Below are positions 8,308 to 15,425 of a stretch of DNA of 17,046 nucleotides, piece after piece. The notes under the pieces are model-generated. The model worked only from the letters and a program-made list of their open reading frames with translations. It searched no databases and was not told where the DNA came from. The stretch is taken from assembly GCA_003173995.1 (NCBI GenBank), contig PRDT01000055.1, positions 1 to 17,046 of the forward strand, written 5' to 3'. Each line of letters opens with the position of its first letter. Position 1 is the stretch's first letter. The translations under genes were made by a program, and so were the position numbers. This DNA comes from Candidatus Levyibacteriota bacterium (GTDB lineage Bacteria; Patescibacteriota; Microgenomatia; Levybacterales; UBA12049).

Positions 8308-9353
8308 ATATTGCTATAGATATTTCACCACTTTCAACAGGACATAAGGTAAGAGGAACCGGATTTTACCTCACACATGTAAAGGAAGCATTACTGACAT
8401 ATTTCCCTGAGCATAAATATACGTTTTTTCAACAAGGAGATATGTTGCCAGAAGATATAGAAATAGTGCATTATCCTTATTTCGAACCATTTTCTCAAAC
8501 GTTACCTTTCAAAAGGAAATATAAAACCGTAGTTACCGTTCATGATCTTACACCAATAGTTATGAAGAATGAATTCCCTGTTGGGATAAAAGGAAAACTC
8601 TATTGGCAAGTACAAAAACACGCATTAAAAGGAATTGATGCGGTTATTACTGACTCTATTTCGTCACAACATGATATAGAAAGAATAGTTGGAATCCCTC
8701 AAAGGAAAATACATGTTGTGTATTTAGCAGCAGGAGAATATTTCAAGCAAATAACTGATAAAGTCCTTCTGAGTAAAATAAAAGAGAAATACCATTTACC
8801 TGATCAATTTGTTTTGTACGTAGGAGATGCAACAAGAAATAAAAATGTTCCACTTCTGGTTAATGCGTGTATAGAAAAAAACATTCCACTTGTACTAGTG
8901 GGTAAGTCTCTTTCTCAAAAAGATTTTGATCATAATCATCCATGGAATAAAGATCTTGCTACTGTTGAAAGGTTGGTGGATTCCTCGTCATTAGTTCAAG
9001 TTTTGGGATTTGTCTCAGATGAGGATTTGGTTGGAATTTATAATCTTGCAACTACTTTTGTTATGCCTTCCTTGTATGAGGGTTTTGGATTACCAGTTTT
9101 GGAAGCTATGGCGTGCGGATGTCCTGTTATTAGTTCTAGTAAAAGTTCATTACCTGAGGTAGCAGGAGATGCTGCATATTATGCAGATATGACATCCAAA
9201 CAACAGCTTATTGAGGCAATTGAAAATGTTTTGGATAATAAAAAATTTCAAAAGGAATTATCATTAAAAGGATTAGAGCAATCTCAAAAATTCTCCTGGA
9301 AACAAACAGCACAGGAGACAGTGCGAGTCTACAAAGATATTCTTGGGAAATAA
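8304..9353 (+). CDS. GT4 glycosyltransferase, 349 aa
   Basis: A GT-B fold retaining glycosyltransferase of family 4. The N-terminal half shows DISPLSTGHKVRGTG (6-20) and a VTVHDLTP segment (78-84) with the His-Asp seen in the acceptor domain. The C-terminal half has DATRNKN (175-181) and YEGFGLPVLE (258-267), where Glu259 and Glu267 are the conserved EX7E pair that binds the nucleotide sugar. It works in the cytoplasm, probably extending a lipid-linked oligosaccharide before export. It overlaps the preceding GT-C gene by the four bases ATGA and is followed after four bases by the flippase, so the order is precursor synthesis, transfer and export in one transcript. Sugar and linkage are unknown; mannosyl, glucosyl or rhamnosyl transfer is possible. 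Confidence 0.9.
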   Translation: MNIAIDISPLSTGHKVRGTGFYLTHVKEALLTYFPEHKYTFFQQGDMLPEDIEIVHYPYFEPFSQTLPFKRKYKTVVTVHDLTPIVMKNEFPVGIKGKLYWQVQKHALKGIDAVITDSISSQHDIERIVGIPQRKIHVVYLAAGEYFKQITDKVLLSKIKEKYHLPDQFVLYVGDATRNKNVPLLVNACIEKNIPLVLVGKSLSQKDFDHNHPWNKDLATVERLVDSSSLVQVLGFVSDEDLVGIYNLATTFVMPSLYEGFGLPVLEAMACGCPVISSSKSSLPEVAGDAAYYADMTSKQQLIEAIENVLDNKKFQKELSLKGLEQSQKFSWKQTAQETVRVYKDILGK

Positions 9354-9357
9354 TATT

Positions 9358-10653
9358 ATGAAATTTATTAAAAAAGTTTTTCACCATGAGTTGATTTCAG
9401 GGAGCACATATTTCTTTATTGGTTCGATGGCAACCAATGTCTTTGCATTTCTTTTTAATCTTTTTGTAGCAAGAAGATTGAGTGCAATTGATTATGGTAT
9501 TTATGCAAGCTTGTTATCCTTATTTTCACTCATTATATTAATTCCTCAATCATTCTCTACAACAATTGTTCAGTTTGCAACAGGATATTTTTCAAAAAAT
9601 GAAAAAGAAAAGGCAAAGAAGCTATATAAACAGGCAACAATTTTTCTTACATTATTAGGAATAGTTTTTTTTGTTGCTATCCTTTTTGCAACGCCCCTTA
9701 TTAGTAATTTTCTTCATATTACAAATATTTGGTTTATCGTTATCGTTGGGGTGCTTATTATCTTTAGCTATATCAATATGATAAATACTTCTTATTTACA
9801 AGGGCTGTTGCAGTTTGGCTTCCTCAGTTTTGTACAAGCGTTAGGAGCTTTAGTTAAATTACTGGTAGGAATAGTCTTAGTTATATTAGGATATGGTATT
9901 TTTGGAGCTCTTGGTGCAATTCTCATTTCAACAATAGTGACAATTATTGTAGCTGTTATTCGTCTAAGATTTCTCTTTACTCCAAATAAGAATAAAACAA
10001 TCGTTAATATATGGGAGCTTGTCAAATACGCATTACCAACAATGCTGACTGTGATAGCTCTTTCGTCATTTGTCTCAACTGATGTTATTTTAGCAAAGCA
10101 CTTTCTTTCAGGGTCAGAAGCCGGACTATATGCTGGACTGTCTCTTGTCGGAAAAGTGATTTTCTATTTTACAGGAATAATTCCAGCAGTAATGTTCCCA
10201 ATCCTTATTAGAAGATATACAAAAGGGCACGCAGTCCATAATACATTTTATTTGGGGCTGCTTCTTGTAGCTATTCCTTCATTACTCCTCACGATATTTT
10301 ATTTTCTTTTCCCAAATTTTGTCATTAATCTTTTCCTCGGCGGCAAACAATATCTTTACGCAGCATCTGACATAGGGTATATGGCTCTTTTCTTATCTTT
10401 CTATAGTATTATGACTGTTATGGTTAATTTCTTCCTTTCCCTCAAACAAACAAAGGTCGTTTTTCCTGTTGTCTTGATGGCACTTCTTCAGATCATTCTC
10501 CTCTTCCTCTTCCACCATAGCCTTTTCCAAATGATTACTGTCTCATTATTCGTATCTGGCGTATTAACTATTTGGCTAGCACTCTATTACCTTTATCATT
10601 TCAGAGTAGTCAAAACTTACGATATAGAACTCATTCATCCAGCAGAAGTCTAA
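9358..10653 (+). CDS. Wzx-type polysaccharide flippase (MOP superfamily), 431 aa
   Basis: A highly hydrophobic protein with about 12-14 predicted membrane helices and short loops, ending in a basic-acidic tail. The N-terminal part shows a FLFNLFVARRLSAIDYGIY stretch typical of the polysaccharide biosynthesis family (PF01943/PF13440), whose members flip undecaprenyl-linked oligosaccharides to the outside of the membrane. I chose the ATG at 9358, four bases after the GT4 stop. An in-frame TTG at 9343 would add five residues and overlap the GT4 gene, but nothing favours it. It is the last gene of the galE operon and is the only export protein in the window, so it probably carries the repeat unit built by the surrounding transferases. 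The cargo is inferred from context, not from the sequence. Confidence 0.88.
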   Translation: MKFIKKVFHHELISGSTYFFIGSMATNVFAFLFNLFVARRLSAIDYGIYASLLSLFSLIILIPQSFSTTIVQFATGYFSKNEKEKAKKLYKQATIFLTLLGIVFFVAILFATPLISNFLHITNIWFIVIVGVLIIFSYINMINTSYLQGLLQFGFLSFVQALGALVKLLVGIVLVILGYGIFGALGAILISTIVTIIVAVIRLRFLFTPNKNKTIVNIWELVKYALPTMLTVIALSSFVSTDVILAKHFLSGSEAGLYAGLSLVGKVIFYFTGIIPAVMFPILIRRYTKGHAVHNTFYLGLLLVAIPSLLLTIFYFLFPNFVINLFLGGKQYLYAASDIGYMALFLSFYSIMTVMVNFFLSLKQTKVVFPVVLMALLQIILLFLFHHSLFQMITVSLFVSGVLTIWLALYYLYHFRVVKTYDIELIHPAEV

Positions 10654-10658
10654 ACTCA

Positions 10659-10705
10659 TATTGCAATAGTGATCAGAATTAGATATAAATGACGTGACTA
10701 TTGCA
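10659..10705. repeat. Palindromic operator-like repeat around the 10708 promoter
   Basis: TATTGCAATA (10659-10668) is a perfect 10-bp palindrome covering the -35 box. TATTGCA recurs at 10699-10705 just before the start codon. Read as an inverted pair, TGCAATAGT (10662-10670) and ACTATTGCA (10697-10705) match at nine of nine bases. Two related sites 40 bp apart, bracketing the -10 box and mRNA start, resemble a two-site operator. The protein that would bind is unknown. Confidence 0.4.
10661..10689 (+). promoter_or_regulatory. Promoter of the GT2 gene at 10708
   Basis: TTGCAA (10661-10666) and TATAAA (10684-10689) are separated by exactly 17 bases; the hexamers match the sigma-70 consensus at four and five of six bases. 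Transcription would start near 10696, about 12 bases before the ATG. No Shine-Dalgarno sequence follows. This is the best-formed promoter in the window. Confidence 0.55.
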
Positions 10706-10707
10706 CC

Positions 10708-11508
10708 ATGGCAAAACGTAACAAAACCATTTCACTCATTATTCCAGCTTACAAGCAGCAAAGGACCATCGCTAAAGATCTCAAGCGTATCAAAGGGATT
10801 ATGGATAAAAGTGAATTTTCATATGAAATTATTGTTGTTGTTGATGGCGAATTAGACAGAACAGCCCAAGAGGCAAGAAAAATACGCTCCCCTTTTGTAA
10901 AAGTAGTGGGATATAAAAAAAATCATGGAAAGGGATATGCAGTAAGATATGGAATGGCTAATGCAAAGGGAGATTTTATTGCTTTTCTTGATGCAGGCAT
11001 GGATTTAAATCCAGAAAGTCTTTACGATATGCTATCTTGCATGGATGAGAAGAAAACAGATATTGTAATAGGCTCAAAATTACATCCTTTGTCAGAGGTC
11101 AATTATCCTTGGCAAAGACAAATATTATCTTGGGGATATCGAAGTATTGTAAGGCTTCTCTTTGGACTGTCTGTTCGTGACACACAAGTAGGGCTCAAAC
11201 TCTTTAGAAGGCAGGTTTTGGAGGATGTATTACCAAGGTTGTTAGTCAAGCAATTCGCTTTTGATATAGAAATTTTGGCAGTAGCAAGATACTTAGGCTA
11301 TAAAAAGATAGAAGAGTCACCAGTCCAACTCAATTTTAAGAATTGGTCGTCAATTACTTCAAGAAATTTTATCAAGCCTGTTTTTAATATGACCTGGGAT
11401 ACTCTAGCTGTTTTCTATAGGCTAAAAATCCGTCACTATTATGATACAAAAAGTAAAAGGCAATGGCGATATGATCCAGATTTGAATTTTCGAGTTAATG
11501 TTGGATAA
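10708..11508 (+). CDS. GT2 glycosyltransferase, DPM/Alg5-like, with altered DxD, 266 aa
   Basis: A GT-A fold family 2 enzyme related to dolichyl-phosphate mannose or glucose synthases, which load a sugar from a nucleotide onto a polyprenyl phosphate at the inner membrane face. SLIIPAYKQQRTI is at 9-21, VVVDGELD at 43-50, NHGKGYAVR at 72-80, and DTQVGLKLFRR (158-168), the last two being typical of this family. Where the metal-binding DAD normally stands there is LDAGMD (94-99): Asp95 remains, the second Asp is Gly97, and Asp99 follows two residues later. I see no membrane segments, so it would be peripheral. It stands alone between two promoters, with an operator-like palindrome upstream. It may feed one of the GT-C proteins. 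It may be an active variant or have reduced metal binding. Confidence 0.85.
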   Translation: MAKRNKTISLIIPAYKQQRTIAKDLKRIKGIMDKSEFSYEIIVVVDGELDRTAQEARKIRSPFVKVVGYKKNHGKGYAVRYGMANAKGDFIAFLDAGMDLNPESLYDMLSCMDEKKTDIVIGSKLHPLSEVNYPWQRQILSWGYRSIVRLLFGLSVRDTQVGLKLFRRQVLEDVLPRLLVKQFAFDIEILAVARYLGYKKIEESPVQLNFKNWSSITSRNFIKPVFNMTWDTLAVFYRLKIRHYYDTKSKRQWRYDPDLNFRVNVG

Positions 11509-11530
11509 TTATTAAAGGCATATATCTCCC

Positions 11531-11580
11531 AGCACTCTGTATTTTGAGGTAAATAAATACAAGTATGCCCCCAGAGTACT
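11531..11580 (+). other. Imperfect hairpin in the 131-bp gap between 11508 and 11640
   Basis: AGCACTCTG (11531-11539) pairs with CAGAGTACT (11572-11580) at eight of nine positions. Inside it, TATTT (11540-11544) pairs with AAATA (11555-11559), leaving a one-sided bulge before the outer right arm. It lies 23 bases after the GT2 stop. A T run (11601-11605) occurs 20 bases later, too far for a classical intrinsic terminator. It may stabilise the 3' end of the GT2 transcript or be chance. Confidence 0.3.
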
Positions 11581-11592
11581 AAAACCTACATT

Positions 11593-11621
11593 ATGACTAT
11601 TTTTTATATTCTTGATATACT
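11593..11621 (+). promoter_or_regulatory. Extended -10 promoter of the GT4-oxidoreductase unit
   Basis: TGATATACT at 11613-11621 is an extended -10 element whose hexamer TATACT matches at five of six bases. ATGACT (11593-11598), 17 bases upstream, is a weak -35. The predicted start near 11628 gives a leader of about 12 bases to the ATG at 11640, without a ribosome binding site. Confidence 0.5.
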
Positions 11622-11639
11622 TTGTAAGTCAACTTACTC

Positions 11640-12734
11640 ATGAATATCCTTATACTCAATTGGAGAGATCCTAGAAACCCATTGGCAGGAGGTGCTGAGG
11701 TAGTCACTATGCAGCACGCCCAATCATGGCAAAAACTTGGACACTCAGTTACCTGGTTTGCTGCATCATTTCCAGGAGCGAAAGCAAAAGAAGGTATAGA
11801 TGGTGTTACAGTCTATAGAAGGGGTAATTTCTTAGGAGTTTATCTTTCCGCACCGATTTTTTATCTAAGATCAAGGGAAAAGTATGATCTTGTTGTAGAC
11901 GAGCTCCACGGAATACCATTTTTTACGCCCTTTTATGTAAAAGGACCAAAATTTGTATTTGTCCATGAAGTTGCTGGGAAAATCTGGGATGTTATGTTCC
12001 CTTTTCCTCTGAATATCATAGGGAAAATGATTGAACGAATCATGTTTTTCCCATATAAAAAAACACCTTTTGTGACGGTTTCGAAGTCTACTGCAGAAGA
12101 ATTACATCAGATTGGAATACAACATATAACAATTATTGAAAATGGTATGAATGTACAAAAGCTTTCAGAAAATTTTCAAAAGGAAAAAGTTCCAACGTTT
12201 ATTTTCATGAGTCGACTGGTAAAAATGAAAGGAATTGAGGATGTTCTGGAGGCATTTGCTTATATCATAAATGAAGTACCAAATGCTATATTATGGATTG
12301 TGGGTACAGGGGATAAAAAATATGAAGAACTATTACAGAAAAAGGTTAACAATTTAAATATAAAAAATAATGTGAAATTTTATGGGAAAGTTTCAGAAAA
12401 AGAGAAATATATTCTTTTGAAGAGAGCACATATACTTTTACATGCATCTGTTAAGGAAGGTTGGGGACTTGTTGTTATAGAAGCCGCAAGCCAGAGAACA
12501 CCAGCTGTTACGTATAATGTTGGTGGGTTGAGAGATTCAGTACGAGATGGTAAGACAGGCATCTTGACAAAAGAAAATACTCCAAAAGAATTAGCGAATC
12601 AAGCAATCCGATTAATTAATAATAGAAAGTTATATGCTCAATATCAGCAAAATGCAAAAAAGTGGGCTGATTCATTTAGCTGGGAGAGGACAAGAAAGAA
12701 GAGTGCTGCCTTTATTCAAACTCTTATAAAATGA
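11640..12734 (+). CDS. GT4 glycosyltransferase, PimA-like layout, 364 aa
   Basis: A GT-B fold family 4 enzyme. The N-terminal domain opens with ILNWRDPRNPLAGGAE (5-20), where the Gly-Gly-Ala-Glu loop binds the donor phosphate and the acceptor approaches, and has VHE at 108-110. The C-terminal domain has SRLVKMKG (191-198) and KEGWGLVVIE (272-281), giving the Glu273/Glu281 EX7E pair that holds the nucleotide sugar. It probably adds a hexose to a lipid-linked acceptor on the cytoplasmic side. It has its own extended -10 promoter and no Shine-Dalgarno sequence. The next gene begins three bases after its TGA, so the pair is co-transcribed. The sugar and acceptor are unknown; related enzymes act on mannose, glucose or rhamnose donors. 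Confidence 0.9.
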   Translation: MNILILNWRDPRNPLAGGAEVVTMQHAQSWQKLGHSVTWFAASFPGAKAKEGIDGVTVYRRGNFLGVYLSAPIFYLRSREKYDLVVDELHGIPFFTPFYVKGPKFVFVHEVAGKIWDVMFPFPLNIIGKMIERIMFFPYKKTPFVTVSKSTAEELHQIGIQHITIIENGMNVQKLSENFQKEKVPTFIFMSRLVKMKGIEDVLEAFAYIINEVPNAILWIVGTGDKKYEELLQKKVNNLNIKNNVKFYGKVSEKEKYILLKRAHILLHASVKEGWGLVVIEAASQRTPAVTYNVGGLRDSVRDGKTGILTKENTPKELANQAIRLINNRKLYAQYQQNAKKWADSFSWERTRKKSAAFIQTLIK

Positions 12735-12737
12735 GTT

Positions 12738-13856
12738 ATGAAATCTTCTAAAGAATACGACATCATTATTATTGGCGGTGGATTTTATGGTTCAATGCTT
12801 GCATTATTCCTATCTCTTACTTTTAAAAAAATAGCAATCTTTGAACAAGAGTCACAGCTCATGACAAGAGCCTCTTACCACAATCAAGCAAGAGTCCATA
12901 ATGGATATCACTATCCAAGAAATTTTATTACAGCTCTTCGCTCACATGCAAATTATGAAAAGTTTATTGCTACTTTTCCTGAAGCAATAGATGACACATT
13001 TTTAATGACATATGCAATTGCAAAAAATACCTCAAAAGTGACCAGTGCACAATTTATTAAGTTATGTAAGCAAATAGGAGCTCCTCTCAGACCTCTTAGT
13101 AAAAAAGTAAAAGATCTATTTAATACTAGGCTTATTGAAGAGATTTTTGCAGTTGATGAGATTGTCTTTAATGCGGCAAAAATACGAAAAAAGCTTGAAA
13201 AAGAGCTCAAGCAAAGGAAAATTAATATTTATTTGAATAGAGAAGTAACATCAATAGGTGCTGTCAATGAATTACTGTGTGTCAAATTGAAAGATGGCAA
13301 GAGCTATACAGCTAAAAAAGTTTTTCTCTGTACCTATTCTCACATTAATTCAGTTTTAAAGAGTTCACAGTTACCTCTTTTGTCATTCAAACATGAGCTT
13401 ACAGAAATGCCACTCATAACAATGCCAAAAGGTTTAGAAAAATTTGGAGTAACCATTATGGATGGTCCATTTTTCTCCATAATGCCATTCCCTGATAGAA
13501 AGATGCATAGCTTGCACCATGTTAGGTATACTCCTCATGCTTCATGGATAGACGAAAGAGCGCAAACATTTGATAAAAGTAAAATAAATTCAAAGTTTCT
13601 TTATATGTATAAAGATGCTCAGCGATATATTCCTCGATTATCTGGTATTTCCTATAAAGATTCTCTTTTTGAGATTAAGACAGTACTTACGCAAAATGAA
13701 GGGAATGATGGTCGTCCGATTCTTTTCCGAAAAGATCATGGTTTAAAGAATTTATATATTGTGCTTGGTGGAAAAATTGATAATATTTATGATATTTATA
13801 ACGAATTAGGTAAAGACTTAGGAATTAGTCTCAAGGATTATATTTTCCTCTCATAA
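12738..13856 (+). CDS. FAD-dependent oxidoreductase, DAO family, glycan-locus type, 372 aa
   Basis: A soluble flavoprotein of the D-amino-acid-oxidase/glycerol-3-phosphate-dehydrogenase superfamily. The dinucleotide motif GGGFYG (13-18) follows a beta strand, and Glu36 at the end of the next strand would bind the ribose of FAD. The segment QARVHNGYHYPR (50-61) is a conserved mark of a subgroup I associate with surface-polysaccharide loci. Near the C terminus LYIVLGGKIDN provides the second FAD contact. It would oxidise a C-N or C-OH bond in a small substrate, plausibly a sugar or sugar-acid, but no substrate is established. The gene follows a GT4 after three bases; TATAAA at 12725-12730 could give it a leaderless transcript of its own. 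Its final 26 bases overlap the convergent GT2 gene. Confidence 0.8.
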   Translation: MKSSKEYDIIIIGGGFYGSMLALFLSLTFKKIAIFEQESQLMTRASYHNQARVHNGYHYPRNFITALRSHANYEKFIATFPEAIDDTFLMTYAIAKNTSKVTSAQFIKLCKQIGAPLRPLSKKVKDLFNTRLIEEIFAVDEIVFNAAKIRKKLEKELKQRKINIYLNREVTSIGAVNELLCVKLKDGKSYTAKKVFLCTYSHINSVLKSSQLPLLSFKHELTEMPLITMPKGLEKFGVTIMDGPFFSIMPFPDRKMHSLHHVRYTPHASWIDERAQTFDKSKINSKFLYMYKDAQRYIPRLSGISYKDSLFEIKTVLTQNEGNDGRPILFRKDHGLKNLYIVLGGKIDNIYDIYNELGKDLGISLKDYIFLS

Positions 13857-14616
13857 CTTGTAAAAGAGTCCGCATCATTGCAAGATTTCCTCTCATTCCA
13901 TGTATTTTTGTTGGAATTTCTCCTTTGGGGTAGGATCTGGTTACTGGTATTTCTGTTACACGGAGTTTTAATTGGGGTGCTCTAATATTGAGATAAAAGA
14001 GTAATTCATAACCAATAAAAATCTTTCTAAAAGGCAACAATTGAGGATGTAGTAGATATCTTTTACTTAATGCACGAAATCCATTAGTGGTATCTGTATA
14101 CCAAAAGTGTGATGCAAGACTGAGTAGTGGTGCGTGAAGAAGTCGTATACCAAAATATCGCGATGTTGGTGTATTTACAGCCTTGCCTCCTTTGATAAAC
14201 CTTGAGCCTTGAACAAAGTCATATCCTTTCTTGAGTGCTGCAATAAATGCAGGAATAGCAGCAATATCATCTTTTCCATTTCCATCAACAGTTATGATTC
14301 CTTCATATCCTTCCTGAAGAGCATATGCAAAAGCCATTCGAAGTTGTGTGCCTTGCTTACCTGGACTTTCTTTGATAAGTAGTGCTTTTACGTTATTTTG
14401 CATAAGAATTTCCCTTGTCAATGAGCCATCAGTACTTCCTCCATCAGCAATAATAATATCTGCATACTTTGTATATGCTTTCATTCTTTTGAGTTGATCT
14501 TGAATCTTTTTCCCTTCATTAATAACAGGAATACACACACAGAAAGCTGTCTGTTTCTTTTTAAATGAAGTCACTGTAAATTTTGGTAAATCCCAATTTT
14601 TTGGATAAGGTTTCAT
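13831..14616 (-). CDS. GT2 glycosyltransferase, DPM-like with DGNGKD motif, 261 aa
   Basis: A GT-A fold family 2 enzyme resembling polyprenyl-phosphate sugar synthases. CVCIPVINEGKKI is at 26-38, ADGGSTDGS at 57-65 and TVDGNGKDD at 109-117. The last replaces the usual DxD/DADLQ block with an Asp-Gly-Asn-Gly-Lys-Asp variant that I recognise from a GT2 subfamily also found in LPS loci of other phyla. VQGSRFIKGG (135-144), NTPTSR and TDTTNGFRA (174-182) are further marks of that subfamily. It has no evident membrane segment. It is the last gene of the minus-strand operon, overlapping the TIM-barrel gene by four bases, so it may transfer or lipid-link the sugar formed by that operon. Which sugar is not known. 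Its 3' end overlaps the FAD oxidoreductase gene. Confidence 0.88.
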   Translation of the reverse strand: MKPYPKNWDLPKFTVTSFKKKQTAFCVCIPVINEGKKIQDQLKRMKAYTKYADIIIADGGSTDGSLTREILMQNNVKALLIKESPGKQGTQLRMAFAYALQEGYEGIITVDGNGKDDIAAIPAFIAALKKGYDFVQGSRFIKGGKAVNTPTSRYFGIRLLHAPLLSLASHFWYTDTTNGFRALSKRYLLHPQLLPFRKIFIGYELLFYLNIRAPQLKLRVTEIPVTRSYPKGEIPTKIHGMRGNLAMMRTLLQVMRGKYNP

Positions 14617-15425
14617 AGAAAATATTTCTTGACGAGTAATAGTGATTGTTTGACTCTGTCAGAATTATTCTCAGACAAACTTCTCATTTCTATAGAAATC
14701 CACTTATCATATTTATTAGATCGCAATACATCAGCAATTGCCTGATAATCTATTCCAGGTAGAGTTATATCATCTAAATTATCGTGACTGATATGAAAGT
14801 GAGTGAGGTAGGGAAGTGCTTTTTCTATAGTAGCTGTGTAATTTTCTTTATTTACGTACATTGCTCCAGTATCTAAATGAACCCTTACTGCAGGATGATT
14901 AAGTATAACTATAAAATCTATAACTTCTTGACTTGTTGTGAAGAAATTCGTACCATATTTTGATGGATTTGGTTCGATACCAATAATTAATCCATATTTT
15001 TGTGCAACGTCTCCTAACTCTTTAAAAAAATCTTGAGCAATAGTATTAGCGTCTTCTGTTGAAATTTGAGAAGGAATATTACGATTTTTTGGAGATCCGA
15101 ATACCAAGACTTTTGCACCAATTGCACTGCCTATTTTTATTATTTGCTCAAGGTATTGTATTGTTGCTTTTCTATTCTCCTTACTTTCAAATATCTGCAA
15201 TTCGGGATGATTAAATAATAAGGATTGCATAGCAACTATTTGGATATTATTTTTTTGCATAGTATTTTTATATGCGAGTAATTGATCTGTACTAACCTCA
15301 AGTGGATTTGACCAAATTTTTGTAGGTGCTATTTCTAGTCCCTTTATTGAAAGCTCTTGAAGTATATGAAGTACTGTTTCATTTTCATCAGTATTCCAAG
15401 CAATATTAGAAATAGCTATGTTCAT
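14613..15425 (-). CDS. Sugar phosphate isomerase/epimerase-like TIM barrel, 270 aa
   Basis: A protein of the xylose-isomerase-like / AP endonuclease 2 superfamily (IolE/IolI-like fold). The metal ligands of that fold can be placed at Glu151 (GIEPNP), Asp185 (HLDTGAM), His211 (FHISHDN) and Glu246 (ISIEMR), each at the end of a predicted barrel strand, and VLVFGSPKNR (106-115) forms another strand end. The four ligands look intact, so an active divalent-metal isomerase or epimerase is likely. The substrate is unknown; family members act on keto- and aldo-sugars, inosose and hydroxypyruvate. It overlaps both operon neighbours by four bases, an SDR upstream and a GT2 downstream, which suggests a role in making an activated or lipid-linked sugar rather than in catabolism. 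A DNA-repair role is unlikely in this setting. Confidence 0.85.
   Translation of the reverse strand: MNIAISNIAWNTDENETVLHILQELSIKGLEIAPTKIWSNPLEVSTDQLLAYKNTMQKNNIQIVAMQSLLFNHPELQIFESKENRKATIQYLEQIIKIGSAIGAKVLVFGSPKNRNIPSQISTEDANTIAQDFFKELGDVAQKYGLIIGIEPNPSKYGTNFFTTSQEVIDFIVILNHPAVRVHLDTGAMYVNKENYTATIEKALPYLTHFHISHDNLDDITLPGIDYQAIADVLRSNKYDKWISIEMRSLSENNSDRVKQSLLLVKKYFL

Noticed and set aside
9343..9357. TTG at 9343 as start of the flippase
   Set aside because: It would add five residues and overlap the GT4 gene by 11 bases; the ATG at 9358 matches the usual start of the family just before a charged, then hydrophobic stretch.
11598..11608. T-rich stretch as an intrinsic terminator tail
   Set aside because: The T run is 20 bases after the nearest stem, so it does not fit the stem-plus-U-tract geometry.
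12725..12730. TATAAA as an independent leaderless promoter for the FAD oxidoreductase
   Set aside because: The distance to the ATG fits, but no -35 or TGn is present and the hexamer lies in AT-rich coding sequence; kept only as a remark in the gene entry.
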